From Stenotrophomonas pavanii (GTDB lineage Bacteria; Pseudomonadota; Gammaproteobacteria; Xanthomonadales; Xanthomonadaceae): DNA of 64,000 nt. The DNA is taken from assembly GCF_900101175.1 (NCBI RefSeq), contig NZ_FNFQ01000001.1, positions 124,001-188,000 of the forward strand, written 5' to 3'. The position numbers and the translations under genes were made by a program. Positions within the stretch are counted from its first letter, which is position 1, and the number at the start of each line of letters is the position of its first letter. The notes beneath the pieces are model-generated. The model was not told the origin of the DNA. It made no database searches and saw only the letters and a program-made list of their open reading frames with translations. Shown one piece after another: positions 32,743-42,576 of the stretch.

Positions 32743-34503
32743 CTAGCGGCTGCCGTTGTCTTCCTGCACTTCCTTCTTGAACGGGATGTCCGGCGGCGGT
32801 CGTGCCACGGCCGGCTGGTCCTGCATGTTGGGGTTGGTCAGGCCACAGCCGCCACCGGCCTGCAGGATCGAAATGACGCAGGAGATCCTGGTGTTGGTGC
32901 CCGGCAATGGAATCTCCATGGCCTTGACCCCCTTGCGCACCCACTCGGCCAGCAACGATTCCTGCGGTACCCAGTACTTGTCGAACGAGGTCGGCGTGTA
33001 GTCGTACGGCGGGCGCTTCAGCCAGGTGCCGGACTGCGCGATGCGCTCCTTGCTCCAGCCATCGTTGGCACCACCGGGCGCGCCGCGCTCTCCATGGCCG
33101 TCGCCCTCCTGGCCGGGTACACGCACGCTGCCATCGGCATTGAACAGGCCATTGCCCCGGCCGGCGGCGCTTGCCTGGCGGGCACCGTCGCTGCTGCCCT
33201 CGCGGTTGCGGCTGGATGCCCCCCAGTCATCGCCCTTGGCAGGTGTCGCCCAGTTGCCGGGATCGGGGGCAGGACGCGCGCCTGCGCTTGCCGGCGTACT
33301 GCTGGAGGCCACCGGTCGCGTGCTGCGGCTCGCCTGCGCCGCGCTGCCCTCGGCCGCAGCGGCGGGTGTCGACGTGGCGCTGCCGCTGGAGACGGCGGGC
33401 GCCACGGCCGGTGCCGAGGGCACCTGACGTTCCCGTACCTGCACGTCGCGTCCGCTGGGCGCGCGTACGGCCGGCTCACGCCCGGCCACCGCCGCCATCC
33501 GCACCTGCGGATCGGCCACGGCCTGCACTTCGCGTTCGCGCACCTGCACGTCCCGCTGCGGCACGCGCACCTGCACTTCAGCGTTGCGCAGCGGTTGGGG
33601 CGCGACGGGCGCGTCAACCGTGCTGACTTCGCGTTCGCGCACCTGGATGTCACGCACCTGCGGTGCGCGCACGGCCAGCTCCGGGGTGCGCACTGCGGTC
33701 GGTGCCGGAGGCGCCTGCACCGGTTGAATGCTGCGCTCGCGCACGCTGGGCGTGCTGTCGCGCGGCACGACGCTGACCTCGGTGCGGGGCACGCTGACCG
33801 GCGGCACCACGAAATCCGTGCTGGCCTGCGCCACTTCGGTGGCCTGGATCGGAGAAGGCGGCGGCGCGGCAACCGGCGCCGGCTCGGCTTCCGCCGGCGG
33901 CGGCGGAACGCTTGCGGCAGGTGCCGACGCGGGGGACGCGCTGGCGGCTTCGGCCGCCAGCGGGCGCGGCGCAGGCGCCGTCGCAGCGCCCGCCTCCTGC
34001 CCGGCCGCAACCTGACCGGCCGGTGCGGCCTCGGCGGCCTCGGCACCCGGCTGGTCGCCGCCGCCCTCCTGCGTGGCGCGGCCGACGAATTCCACCTGCA
34101 CGCGCTCGCCTTCGGTGCCCTCGTCCTGCGGCGCGCTGGTGCGGATCACCGCCACCCACAGCAACAGCATGAAGAACAGCAGGTGCAGCAGCGCACTGGC
34201 CACTGCCGAGAGCCAGCGCATCCAGCGCTGGTCGCGCGGCGCCGCGTCCCAGTCCTGCCAGAACAAGCGGCGCAGCGCCTGCCACGGCGACAGCTGCGGC
34301 GATTGACCGGGTGGCCCCGGCAACGGTCGGGGCAGCAATACCGCGATCACGTCGCGCGCGTGGTACGGCCGCGGCAGCGGCCCCAGCGAGCGCAGCCACA
34401 GCGCCCAGCCATACGGCAGGCGCGTGGTCTTCTCGAGGACGGCGCGGGGCTGCTGGCGCGCCAGCAGCAGATCGATGAGTTGCTCGGCCCGGGTCAGAGG
34501 CAC
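32743..34503 (-). CDS. Proline/alanine-rich transmembrane repetitive protein
   Basis: A 586-residue protein with a cytoplasmic N-terminus (residues 1-97), one membrane helix (about 98-120), a long Pro/Ala/Glu-rich periplasmic stretch and a short C-terminal domain (from about 490, WLKRPPYDYTPTSFDKYWVP, containing two late cysteines). Three near-copies of RDVQVREREV lie near residues 285, 318 and 352. The architecture (inner-membrane anchor plus Pro-rich spacer) resembles TonB-like envelope-spanning proteins. Similar proteins are annotated as transmembrane repetitive proteins in Xanthomonas. GTG 34503 is the start, 10 bases after nfuA. Function is unknown. Confidence 0.78.
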   Translation of the reverse strand: MPLTRAEQLIDLLLARQQPRAVLEKTTRLPYGWALWLRSLGPLPRPYHARDVIAVLLPRPLPGPPGQSPQLSPWQALRRLFWQDWDAAPRDQRWMRWLSAVASALLHLLFFMLLLWVAVIRTSAPQDEGTEGERVQVEFVGRATQEGGGDQPGAEAAEAAPAGQVAAGQEAGAATAPAPRPLAAEAASASPASAPAASVPPPPAEAEPAPVAAPPPSPIQATEVAQASTDFVVPPVSVPRTEVSVVPRDSTPSVRERSIQPVQAPPAPTAVRTPELAVRAPQVRDIQVREREVSTVDAPVAPQPLRNAEVQVRVPQRDVQVREREVQAVADPQVRMAAVAGREPAVRAPSGRDVQVRERQVPSAPAVAPAVSSGSATSTPAAAAEGSAAQASRSTRPVASSSTPASAGARPAPDPGNWATPAKGDDWGASSRNREGSSDGARQASAAGRGNGLFNADGSVRVPGQEGDGHGERGAPGGANDGWSKERIAQSGTWLKRPPYDYTPTSFDKYWVPQESLLAEWVRKGVKAMEIPLPGTNTRISCVISILQAGGGCGLTNPNMQDQPAVARPPPDIPFKKEVQEDNGSR

Positions 34504-34513
34504 GCGTCGGCGA

Positions 34514-35113
34514 TCAGGCGACGTTGTCGCGCGGGATGTACGGCGCGTGGCCGCTGTCGTGGTCGGTCGCGTCGCGCACGGCGGTCACGCCGGGCACGCG
34601 GCCCATCAGCGTCTTTTCGATGCCCTGCTTCAGCGTCACATCGGCCATGCCACAGCCCTGGCAGCCACCGCCGAAGCGCAGCAGCACCACGCCATCGGCC
34701 GAGACTTCCTGCACGGCGACCTTGCCGCCATGCGAGGCCAGCTGCGGATTGACTTCGTTCTCCACCACCCAGTGCACGCGCTCGACCAGCGATGCCGCAT
34801 CGCCGGGCGCTTCACCCTTGATGCGCGGCGCCTTGATGGTCAGCTGCTGGGTGCCGGCGGTGCCGGCGACGATGTCGATCTCGGCGCCATCAAGCCAGCC
34901 TACGCTGCCGGCATCGACATACAGGGTGAACCCATCGCAGTCCACCGCCCACTCGTCACCCAGCAGGTCGGTCGGTTCGGCGAATTCGAGCCGGGCGTCG
35001 GCGCGCGGCGTGCCGGGGTCGACCGCGCTCAGGCGCACGCCCATGCCGGGCACGCCCTCGCGTTCGATCAACTTGCGGAAGTGGGTCTGGGCAGTGTCGG
35101 AGATCTGGATCAT
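34514..35113 (-). CDS. nfuA: Fe-S biogenesis protein NfuA
   Basis: A 199-residue iron-sulfur carrier that delivers [4Fe-4S] clusters under stress. The N-terminal domain (about 1-100) is a degenerate A-type scaffold without its cysteines. The C-terminal NifU-like domain (about 110-185) has the cluster motif [15 protein letters not shown]. The protein matches NfuA closely in length and order. It is followed at 10 bases by the repetitive membrane protein gene on the same strand, an unexplained partnership. Confidence 0.95.
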   Translation of the reverse strand: MIQISDTAQTHFRKLIEREGVPGMGVRLSAVDPGTPRADARLEFAEPTDLLGDEWAVDCDGFTLYVDAGSVGWLDGAEIDIVAGTAGTQQLTIKAPRIKGEAPGDAASLVERVHWVVENEVNPQLASHGGKVAVQEVSADGVVLLRFGGGCQGCGMADVTLKQGIEKTLMGRVPGVTAVRDATDHDSGHAPYIPRDNVA

Positions 35114-35203
35114 CAGGCTATTCTAGCCAAGTAAGCGTCAGCCGCTCATTCGGTTTATACACCGTCCGGCGCATTGTTCAGTCAACACGAGGTGGAGATT
35201 CCC

Positions 35204-35554
35204 ATGGCCGACCTGATTCCACTGGCCCAGGCCCGTTGCGTGCCGCGCAAAGGCAGCGACCACAAGCTCGGCGAAGCCCGCCTGGCCGAACTGCTGCCGC
35301 AGGTCCCCGGCTGGGAGCTGAGCGAGGGTGGCCAGGCCCTGTCGCGTACCTTCCGCTTCAAGGATTACTACGCCACCATGGCCTTCGTGAACGCGCTGGC
35401 CTGGATCGCCCACCGCGAGGACCACCACCCGGACCTGGGCGTGCACTACGACCGCGCGGTCGTGCGCTTCTCCACCCACGATGTGGGCGGGCTGAGCGAG
35501 AACGACTTCATCTGCGCGGCCAAGACTTCGGCCCTGACGGAGCAACTGCCATGA
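35204..35554 (+). CDS. phhB: 4a-hydroxytetrahydrobiopterin dehydratase (PCD)
   Basis: A 116-residue pterin-4a-carbinolamine dehydratase that recycles the pterin cofactor of phenylalanine hydroxylase. The active-site signature [20 protein letters not shown] (residues about 70-89) supplies the catalytic histidines. GGTGGAGA precedes ATG 35204, while codons further upstream are unsupported. Its stop overlaps the next gene's start (ATGA). A phenylalanine hydroxylase gene is not nearby. In bacteria without one, the protein may have a general pterin role. Confidence 0.93.
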   Translation: MADLIPLAQARCVPRKGSDHKLGEARLAELLPQVPGWELSEGGQALSRTFRFKDYYATMAFVNALAWIAHREDHHPDLGVHYDRAVVRFSTHDVGGLSENDFICAAKTSALTEQLP

Positions 35555-35967
35555 ACGTACGTTTGCTGAGCCTGTCCCTGATCGCTGCGACCGGCCTGGC
35601 CGGCTGTGGCGCGTCCGAACCGCCGGCACCGCCACCGCCCGCGCCGACCGAAGTCGCAGCGGTGAAGACGCCGCCGCCGCAGTACCCGCTGGAACTGGCC
35701 TGCATGGGCGTGGGCGGCACCAGCACCTTCAAGGTGACCATCGGTACCGACGGCAAGCCGAGCGAGGTCGCCCTGCTCACCGGCGCCGGCAACCCGCAGC
35801 TGGACGAACTGGCCAGGACCGCGGTGCAGGGCTGGCAGTTCAAGGCCGCGACCCGCAACGGCCAGCCGGTACCGGCCACCATCCAGGTGCCGGTCAGCTT
35901 CAACCCGCCGCAGCCGAAGCCGGACCAGTGCTTCGCCATCGAAGAGCGCCTGCGCCGCGGCGGCTGA
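35551..35967 (+). CDS. Lipoprotein with TonB C-terminal-like domain
   Basis: A 138-residue lipoprotein. The signal peptide ends in TGLAGC with Cys19. A short Pro-rich segment ([12 protein letters not shown]) is followed by a TonB/TolA C-terminal-like domain with [20 protein letters not shown] and [20 protein letters not shown] (residues about 57-110). It lacks the inner-membrane helix of true TonB, so it cannot transduce energy alone and may be an outer-membrane-anchored relative. It overlaps phhB by four bases (ATGA). Confidence 0.82.
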   Translation: MNVRLLSLSLIAATGLAGCGASEPPAPPPPAPTEVAAVKTPPPQYPLELACMGVGGTSTFKVTIGTDGKPSEVALLTGAGNPQLDELARTAVQGWQFKAATRNGQPVPATIQVPVSFNPPQPKPDQCFAIEERLRRGG

Positions 35968-36064
35968 TCGCGCGCACCCGACGAGGCCCGCCGACGCCCG
36001 CCTCGCCCCCGCCGCCCCGGCCCTGTCCGGGGCGGTTGTCTGTTGACCAGGACCGCGTCGGTAG

Positions 36065-36874
36065 ATGCTGCAGATTCCCCCCGAAAACATCTGGATCGCA
36101 CTGGCGGTCACGCTGGCCGCAGGCCTGGCCACCGCGATCGGCAGCCTGCTGGTGCTGTTCTCGCGCCGCCCCAGCCCGCGCCTGCTGGCGTTCGGCCTGG
36201 CCTTTGCCGGTGGCGCGATGGTCTATGTGTCGCTGTCGGAAATCCTCAACAAGTCCATTGCCTCGTTCGCCCTGGCCTATGGCGAGCGTACCGGCTTCAC
36301 CTACGGCACCCTGGCCTTCCTGCTGGGCGTGATCGTGATCGTGCTGATCGACCACTTCATCCCCAACCCGCATGAGAGCCTGGACAAGCAGGATCCCGCG
36401 TTCCGCGAGAACAGCCGCGAGTACCTCAAGCGCGTTGCCCTGCTGACCTCGATCGCGATCACCGCGCACAATTTCCCGGAGGGCCTGGCGACGTTCTTTG
36501 CGACGCTGGAAAGCCCGTCGGTGGGCATGCCGCTGGCCTTCGCCATCGCCATCCACAACATTCCCGAGGGCATCGCGATCGCGGTGCCGGTGTATTTCGC
36601 CACACAGAACAAGGCCTATGCGTTCACCGCCAGCCTGCTGTCGGGCCTGGCCGAGCCGATCGGCGCAGCGATCGGCTACCTGCTGCTGTCCGGATCGCTG
36701 TCGCACGCCACGTTCGGCTGGGTGTTCGGCCTGATCGCCGGCGTGATGGTGTTCCTGGCGCTGGACGAGCTGCTGCCGGCGGCCAAGCGCTATGCCAAGG
36801 GCCACGAGACAGTTTACGGACTGGTGGCCGGCATGGGCACCCTTGCGATCAGCCTGGTGCTGTTCAAGTGGTGA
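36065..36874 (+). CDS. zupT: ZIP-family zinc transporter ZupT
   Basis: A 269-residue inner-membrane divalent-metal importer with eight predicted helices. The metal site is recognisable in helix 4 (AITAHNFPEGLATFF, residues about 136-150) and helix 5 (FAIAIHNIPEGIAIAVPVYF, about 159-178), the His-Asn-x-Pro-Glu-Gly motifs of ZupT. It imports zinc and other divalent ions with broad specificity. No zinc-responsive (Zur) operator is obvious before ATG 36065. A pair of repeats follows the gene. Confidence 0.95.
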   Translation: MLQIPPENIWIALAVTLAAGLATAIGSLLVLFSRRPSPRLLAFGLAFAGGAMVYVSLSEILNKSIASFALAYGERTGFTYGTLAFLLGVIVIVLIDHFIPNPHESLDKQDPAFRENSREYLKRVALLTSIAITAHNFPEGLATFFATLESPSVGMPLAFAIAIHNIPEGIAIAVPVYFATQNKAYAFTASLLSGLAEPIGAAIGYLLLSGSLSHATFGWVFGLIAGVMVFLALDELLPAAKRYAKGHETVYGLVAGMGTLAISLVLFKW

Positions 36875-36890
36875 ACGACCCAGAGGGGCG

Positions 36891-36952
36891 CATCCACGCA
36901 TGGCGTGGATCTACCCAAAAAAGGTAGCGGGCGGGCCTGCCCCGGCGCTACC
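36891..36952. repeat. Two adjacent GTAG-headed palindromes of different subfamilies
   Basis: On the minus strand, 36914-36891 reads GTAGATCCACGCCATGCGTG and on to GATG. At 36923-36952, GGTAGCGGGCGGGCCTGCCC continues to GGCGCTACC, a near-palindrome. Both begin with GTAG. They separate the convergent zupT and rluC genes. Confidence 0.8.
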
Positions 36953-36961
36953 CGGTCATTG

Positions 36962-37936
36962 TCAGCGCAGCCGATCCAGCGCCTCGACCAGCTCATCCGC
37001 CAGCGGCGCGTTCAGCACATACGGGCTCTTGCCGTCATCCAGCGCGAACTCCAGCGATGCCGCGTGCAGGAACAGGCGCTTCAGCCCGATCTGCTCGCGA
37101 AGCCGCTTGTTGACTGCAGGATCGCCGTACTTGTCATCGCCGGCCACCGGATGCCCCAGATGCTGGGCATGCACGCGGATCTGGTGGGTCCGGCCGGTCT
37201 CGATGCGCACCTCGCAGTACGAATGGCCGCCGCGGCGCTCCAGCACCCGGAAGTGACTGATCGATTCCTTGCCGATGGCGTTGACCTGCACATGGCGTTC
37301 GCCGCCCTGGCGCAGGCCCACGTGCAGCGGCGCGTCGACCGTCATCACCCCGTCGGGCATGCGCCCGGCCAGCAGGGTCAGGTAGCGCTTGCGGATGCCG
37401 GCGCCGTGGTCTTCACGCAGCAGCGCCTGCAGTTCGCTCAGCGCCGAGCGCTTCTTGGCCACGATCAGCAGGCCCGAAGTGTCGCGATCCAGCCGGTGGA
37501 CCAGTTCCAGGGTCTGCCCGGGACGCAACGCGCGCAGGGTCTCGATCGCGCCGAAGCTGATGCCACTGCCACCATGGCTGGCCACCCCCGAGGGCTTGTT
37601 CAGGGCCAGCAGGCGCGCGTCTTCGAACACGATGGCCTGCTCCAGGCGGCGCATGAACGCCTCGGGCGGACCGGCCTTGTCTCCTTCTTCACTGAGACGG
37701 ACCGGCGGCACGCGCACCTCGTCACCGGCCTCCAGCTTGCGCTCGGCCTTGGCGCGGCCGCCGTTGACCCGCACCTGGCCGCTGCGCACCAGCTTGTACA
37801 CCAGGCTGCGCGGGGCGCCCTTCAGCTGCCCGAGCAGGAAGTTGTCCAGGCGCTGGCCGGCGCGGTCGGCGGGAACGGTGATCATGCGCACGGAAGGCTT
37901 GTCGCCAGCGGGCTTGGTGGGGTCTTGGGCGGTCAT
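36962..37936 (-). CDS. rluC: 23S rRNA pseudouridine synthase RluC
   Basis: A 324-residue pseudouridine synthase for positions equivalent to 955, 2504 and 2580 of 23S rRNA. An S4 RNA-binding domain (about 24-85, AGQRLDNFLLGQLKGAPRSL) precedes the catalytic domain, with the active Asp in VHRLDRDTSGLLIVAKK (residues about 140-156). TGRTHQIRVHAQHLGHPVAGD is the conserved motif III. ATG 37936 begins MTAQDP. In-frame codons upstream run through the rne leader. It is transcribed divergently from rne, as in enterics. Confidence 0.93.
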   Translation of the reverse strand: MTAQDPTKPAGDKPSVRMITVPADRAGQRLDNFLLGQLKGAPRSLVYKLVRSGQVRVNGGRAKAERKLEAGDEVRVPPVRLSEEGDKAGPPEAFMRRLEQAIVFEDARLLALNKPSGVASHGGSGISFGAIETLRALRPGQTLELVHRLDRDTSGLLIVAKKRSALSELQALLREDHGAGIRKRYLTLLAGRMPDGVMTVDAPLHVGLRQGGERHVQVNAIGKESISHFRVLERRGGHSYCEVRIETGRTHQIRVHAQHLGHPVAGDDKYGDPAVNKRLREQIGLKRLFLHAASLEFALDDGKSPYVLNAPLADELVEALDRLR

Positions 37937-38343
37937 CAGGCTGTTTATTCTGTTACACTCGGGGGGCGAGATAAGGGATTGATTTCGTTGGAAGTTACTC
38001 AGGGCCAGAAGCCCAGCTTCCGACGAATCCGGCACAGTGCGCGACCACCGCCCGCGGGGCGGCCATGTTAGCGGCTCACCGGCCTTCCCGGCCATCGCCG
38101 GATGCCTGACACGCAACCGTGCTGAACATGTCCCGCGTGGCGCTCCAGCCTGGCTGACAGCTGCCTGCGGCCCTGCAACACCCAAAAACCATAAGAGTGA
38201 AGCGCTCCCGCGGCCTGCCGTGGTGTCGTAGCGCTGGAAACCCAAGCCGCCCTCCCCGCGCTTGCGCGAATGGGCGGCGAGCCGTGTCCAGAGGCGAAAC
38301 CCCATGGCGTTCCGCGCGGTAGCCGCTTGCGAGGAACGCAACA
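37937..38343 (+). promoter_or_regulatory. rluC-rne divergent spacer with long rne leader
   Basis: This 407-base spacer holds no supported gene. An extended -10 candidate (TG-T-TACACT, 37951-37959) would give an rne leader of about 375 bases. Within it AGCGCT repeats at 38201 and 38230, and CCGCCC (38247) pairs with GGGCGG (38272) around CGCGCTTGCGCG. The E. coli rne gene has a 361-base leader through which RNase E destabilises its own mRNA, so a similar feedback element is likely here. Structure is inferred by eye. Confidence 0.55.
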
Positions 38344-41300
38344 ATGAAGCGAATGCTGATCAACGCCACGCAGGCTGAAGAGCTGCGTGTTGCCATCGTG
38401 GATGGCCAGTCGTTGTATGACATCGACATCGAACAGCCGTCGAAGGAACAGAAGAAGTCCAACATCTACAAGGGCCGGATCTTCCGCATCGAGCCCTCGC
38501 TGGAAGCGGCCTTCGTCGAGTACGGCGGTGGCCGCCATGGCTTCCTGCCGCTGAAGGAAATCTCCCGCGACTACTTCCAGGCCGGTGTCGACCACAACAA
38601 GGCCGGCATCCGCGAGCTGCTGAAGGAAGGCCAGGAGATCGTCGTCCAGGTCGACAAGGAAGAGCGTGGCAACAAGGGCGCCGCCCTGACCACGTTCATT
38701 TCGCTGGCCGGCCGCTACATGGTGCTGATGCCGAACTCGCCCAGCGCCGGCGGCGTGTCGCGCCGCATCGAGGGCGAAGACCGGGCCGCGCTGAAGGACG
38801 CCCTGGACAAGCTGAACATCCCTGACGACATGGGCGTGATCATCCGTACCGCCGGCGTCGGCCGCGATGCGGAAGAACTGCAGTGGGACCTGGACTACCT
38901 GCTCAATGTCTGGCGTGCCATCGCCGAAGCCGCACTGAGCAAGCCGGCCCCGTTCCTGATCTACCAGGAATCGCGCCTGATCGTGCGCGCCCTGCGTGAC
39001 TACCTGCGCGCCGACATCGGCGAGATCCTGGTGGACACCGAGGAGATGTACGAGCACGCCCGCGAGTTCATGCAGCAGGTGATGCCGCAGACCCTGCGCA
39101 AGCTCAAGCACTACAAGGACGACATCCCGCTGTTCAACCGCTTCCAGATCGAATCGCAGATCGAAGGCGCCTACGAGCGCAACGTGCGCCTGCCGTCGGG
39201 CGGCTCGATCGTGGTCGACCAGACCGAAGCGCTGACCGCAGTCGACGTGAACTCCTCGCGCGCCACCAAGGGCAGCGACATCGAGGACACCGCCTTCCAG
39301 ACCAACCTGGAAGCGGCCGAGGAAGTGGCCCGCCAGCTGCGCCTGCGCGACCTGGGCGGCCTGGTGGTGATCGACTTCATCGACATGGCCTCCAACAAGC
39401 ACCAGCGCGAGGTCGAGAACCGCCTGGCCAACGCGCTGAAGTACGACCGGGCCCGCGTCCAGGTCGGCCGCATCTCGCGCTTCGGCCTGCTGGAAATGAG
39501 CCGCCAGCGCCTGCGCCCGAGCCTGGGTGAATCCAGCCAGATCGTCTGCCCGCGCTGCGACGGCCACGGCCGCATGCGCAGTGTCGAGTCGCTGTCGCTG
39601 TCGATCATCCGCGTCGCCGAAGAGCATGCGATGAAGGAGAACACCGGGCAGGTGCTGGTCCAGGCCCCGGTGGAGATCGCCAATTACCTGCTGAACGAGA
39701 AGCGCAGCGCGCTGCGCGAGATCGAGCAGCGCCACGAGGCGCCGATCGTGATCGTCGCCGACGAGCAGCTGCACACCCCGCACTACACCGTCACCCGCCT
39801 GCGCGAGAACGAGCTGGGTGAAGAGAGCAGCAAGCCCAGCTACCAGCGCGGCACCCCGCGCAAGCTGCCGGTGCACGCCCTGACCAAGGGCCAGCTGAAC
39901 ATCCCGCCGCCGGCGGTGACCCAGGTCAAGCACACCTCGCCCGCCCCGGTGCGCGAGGAAGTTGAACCGGCCAAGGCAGCTCCGGCCCCGGTCGTCGCCG
40001 CACCGGCGGCACCCGCCCCCAGCGGCGGCGTGATTGGTTGGCTCAAGCGCGTGTTCGGTGGCGAGCCGGCCCCGGCGCCGGCACCGGTGGCTCCGGCCGC
40101 CCGCCAGCAGCAGGACGGCGGCCGCAAGGACCGCCACAAGGATCGCAACAAGGACCGCAAGGACCGTCGCGACGACACGCGTGGCAATGGCGGCAACGGC
40201 AACGCGCAGCCGCAGAAGGACGGCGGCAACCGCAAGGACCGTGGTGAGCAGCGCAAGGACGGCCGTAACGGCAATGCCCAGCAGCCGCCGCAGCAGGGCA
40301 AGCAGAAGGAGCCGCAGCAGCAGAACAAGCCGCGCAACGACCAGCAGGGCCAGGGCCAGAACCAGAACCAGCAGCCGAAGCTGAAGCAGCCCAAGCAGCC
40401 GCGCCAGCAGCAGGAAGGTGACAAGCCGGCCGAGAAGCCGCAGCGCGGCGGCGTCGAGGCACCGGCGGAGAGCGTGACCGCGGCGGCAGCCGTGGCCGCG
40501 ACGACCATCGCCACCAATGCGGTGACCGCGCAGGAAGCGACCGCGCCGGTGGCGCCGGTGGCTCCGGCAGCGGCCGCTCCGGCGGACGCCGCCGCATTGG
40601 CCGACACCGCCGCCAACGCCGCCAACGCCGGCAGCGAGGCCGAAGCCGTTGCGGTGACCGGTGACGAGGCGGTGGCTGACACCCATGGCGAACAGAACGG
40701 TGAAGGCGCGACCCGCCGCCGCCGCGGCCGTCGTGGTGGCCGTCGCCGTCGCCGTGGTGGTGCTGAGAACACGGCCGGCAGCGATAGCCTGGGCGATGAC
40801 CAGGACGACGTTGACGACGGTGATGACGCCGAGGGTGCCGAACCGAACCTCGACAACGGTGCGGGTGCTGCTTCGGCCGCGTCTGCACAGCCGACCCGCT
40901 CGCAGCCGGAATTCGACTTCGATGACGACGTCGAGCCGACCGCCTCCGACGCCGGGAAGCCGGTCCGCGCCGCTGCCGCCGTTGCCGCTGCGCCGGTCGC
41001 GGTGGTGAGCAGCGCGGTGGTGGAAACCGCTGCACCGGCCGTGGCCGAGGTGCAGGCCCCGGTCGACAGCGCCGCGAAGGCCGAACCGGCATCGCCGGTG
41101 CAGACCAGCATGCTCGATGCCATCGATGCTGCGACTCCGGCCCAGCCGGTGGCCGCTGCGGCGCCGGTGATCGAAGCCAAGCCGGTCGTGGTTGAAACCG
41201 CGCCAGTGGCTGAAGCCGCGCCGGTCATCGAAGCGACGCCGGCAGCGGTCGAGGCTGCGCCGGTCGTGGAATCGAAGCCGCAGATCGCTGAAGCCGCTCC

Positions 41301-41574
41301 GGCGGTCGAAGCGCAGCCGGTGGCCGTTGCGGCTGCGCCGGCGGTCGAGGCCAAGCCGGTTGTCGAGCCGGTCGTGGTCGCCGAACAGCCGGTGGCTCCG
41401 GTGGCAGTTGAAGCCGCGCCGGTCGACGCTGCGGCGCCGGTCGCCGATGCGGTGGTGACGCCGTCGGTCGATCCGGTCGCCGATGGTCACGCCGATGCCG
41501 CCGCTCAGGCGGCCGAGGCCAAGGCCGACGAAGAAGACGAAGAAGCCGCCAAGCGCACGCCGCCGGCGAACTGA
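38344..41574 (+). CDS. rne: Ribonuclease E
   Basis: A 1076-residue endoribonuclease of mRNA decay and rRNA/tRNA processing. The N-terminal half holds the S1 domain ([20 protein letters not shown], residues 40-59) and the catalytic core with [20 protein letters not shown] and VVIDFIDM (the active aspartates). [12 protein letters not shown] is the Zn-link. From about residue 540 the tail is disordered: a Gln/Lys/Asp-rich RNA-binding segment, an Arg cluster ([16 protein letters not shown] near 800), an acidic stretch, then about 170 residues of Val/Ala/Pro/Glu repeats (EAAPVVE, EAKPVV). The tail should bind degradosome partners. Confidence 0.95.
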   Translation: MKRMLINATQAEELRVAIVDGQSLYDIDIEQPSKEQKKSNIYKGRIFRIEPSLEAAFVEYGGGRHGFLPLKEISRDYFQAGVDHNKAGIRELLKEGQEIVVQVDKEERGNKGAALTTFISLAGRYMVLMPNSPSAGGVSRRIEGEDRAALKDALDKLNIPDDMGVIIRTAGVGRDAEELQWDLDYLLNVWRAIAEAALSKPAPFLIYQESRLIVRALRDYLRADIGEILVDTEEMYEHAREFMQQVMPQTLRKLKHYKDDIPLFNRFQIESQIEGAYERNVRLPSGGSIVVDQTEALTAVDVNSSRATKGSDIEDTAFQTNLEAAEEVARQLRLRDLGGLVVIDFIDMASNKHQREVENRLANALKYDRARVQVGRISRFGLLEMSRQRLRPSLGESSQIVCPRCDGHGRMRSVESLSLSIIRVAEEHAMKENTGQVLVQAPVEIANYLLNEKRSALREIEQRHEAPIVIVADEQLHTPHYTVTRLRENELGEESSKPSYQRGTPRKLPVHALTKGQLNIPPPAVTQVKHTSPAPVREEVEPAKAAPAPVVAAPAAPAPSGGVIGWLKRVFGGEPAPAPAPVAPAARQQQDGGRKDRHKDRNKDRKDRRDDTRGNGGNGNAQPQKDGGNRKDRGEQRKDGRNGNAQQPPQQGKQKEPQQQNKPRNDQQGQGQNQNQQPKLKQPKQPRQQQEGDKPAEKPQRGGVEAPAESVTAAAAVAATTIATNAVTAQEATAPVAPVAPAAAAPADAAALADTAANAANAGSEAEAVAVTGDEAVADTHGEQNGEGATRRRRGRRGGRRRRRGGAENTAGSDSLGDDQDDVDDGDDAEGAEPNLDNGAGAASAASAQPTRSQPEFDFDDDVEPTASDAGKPVRAAAAVAAAPVAVVSSAVVETAAPAVAEVQAPVDSAAKAEPASPVQTSMLDAIDAATPAQPVAAAAPVIEAKPVVVETAPVAEAAPVIEATPAAVEAAPVVESKPQIAEAAPAVEAQPVAVAAAPAVEAKPVVEPVVVAEQPVAPVAVEAAPVDAAAPVADAVVTPSVDPVADGHADAAAQAAEAKADEEDEEAAKRTPPAN

Positions 41575-41597
41575 TCGCGGCTTGATCGCGTAAAACG

Positions 41598-41626
41598 AAC
41601 GGCGGGGATCGATGATCCCCGCCGTT
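41598..41626. terminator. Bidirectional terminator after rne
   Basis: AACGGCGGGGATC and GATCCCCGCCGTT (13 bp) enclose GAT, between the convergent rne and EEP genes. Only short A/T runs flank it. Confidence 0.85.
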
Positions 41627-41689
41627 TCCGTTTGTGGCGCTGGTCGTATCGCACCCACCCGGGTTGGCAACGACCACAGCCCCCCTGCG

Positions 41690-42574
41690 TCAGGGCTTCG
41701 GCGCGAACTGCAGGCGCGTCCACACGCCGTAATGGTCCGAGGCCCAGCGCCCGCTGTCATCGGGCTGGTCGAACAGGAGCTTCGCTTCGCGCGCGACCAT
41801 CCGGTCCTGCTGGAAGAAGATGTGGTCGATCCGCGACGGCGCCTGGTAATAGTGCCGGTTCAAGGTGCTGACCCCGGCCAGGTCGGTGTTGACGTGCACG
41901 CTGCCGTAGCTGTCGCCGTAGTGGCTGCGCAGCTCGCTCAGGTCGCCGGCATCCACCAGCGCGTTGAAGTCGCCTGCAATCACTACCGGTGCCCCGGCCG
42001 ACGTGGCGGTGATGAAGCGCAGCAGGTCCTCGACCTGTGCGCGGCGGATGCGTTGGCCGCTTTCGTCATTGCGTTCGTTGAGATGGGTGGCATAGACGTT
42101 GACCGCCTTGCCGTCCACATCGATGCGCAGATGGGCAACGGTGCGGTAGTCTTCCCGCGGCTGCAGCAGGTGCTCGCCCCGGGCCAGGACCGGGCGCCGG
42201 CTCAGCAACGCATTGCCATAGCGCTTCGGTGCACCCACCGGATCGGTGGAGACGAAGATGTACCTGTAGCCGAGCTGGCTGGCCAGCCACTGCGCCTGGT
42301 TGCGCACGTTGCGGCGCTGGATCACCTCCTGCAGGGCGATGGCATCGGGCTGCAGGCGCTTGAGTTCGGCCAGGATGGTGCGGCGGCGGCTCGGCCAGTC
42401 CTCACGGTCATGATGCAGGTTGAAGGTCACCATGCTCATGCCGGGCGCGTTGGCGGCCTCGGCCGCCGTGGCCGCCTGCGGCCCGGCTGCCAGGACCAGT
42501 CCCGGCAGCGCCAATGCAACCGCCAGCCCCAGGGCGCGCATCGTCGTGCGCGCCCTTGCTCCCTGCTGCTTCAT
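41690..42574 (-). CDS. Endonuclease/exonuclease/phosphatase (EEP) family secreted hydrolase
   Basis: A 294-residue exported protein (signal peptide, cut near VLAA, residue about 30) of the DNase I-like EEP superfamily. Members cut nucleic acids, inositol phosphates or sphingomyelin. Catalytic motifs are intact: FNLHHDRE, LQEV with Glu83, YATHLNER, AGDFNA, SRIDHIF and the terminal SDHYGVW. It starts 2 bases after the stop of the discoidin-type gene, so it is the last gene of the glycan-uptake operon. A role in that pathway, for example removing a phosphoryl substituent, is only an inference. Confidence 0.88.
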   Translation of the reverse strand: MKQQGARARTTMRALGLAVALALPGLVLAAGPQAATAAEAANAPGMSMVTFNLHHDREDWPSRRRTILAELKRLQPDAIALQEVIQRRNVRNQAQWLASQLGYRYIFVSTDPVGAPKRYGNALLSRRPVLARGEHLLQPREDYRTVAHLRIDVDGKAVNVYATHLNERNDESGQRIRRAQVEDLLRFITATSAGAPVVIAGDFNALVDAGDLSELRSHYGDSYGSVHVNTDLAGVSTLNRHYYQAPSRIDHIFFQQDRMVAREAKLLFDQPDDSGRWASDHYGVWTRLQFAPKP

Positions 42575-42576
42575 GA

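Noticed and set aside
38068..41760. Minus-strand frame of 1230 codons across rne
   Set aside because: It is antisense to RNase E, and the apparent repeats mirror the disordered RNase E tail.
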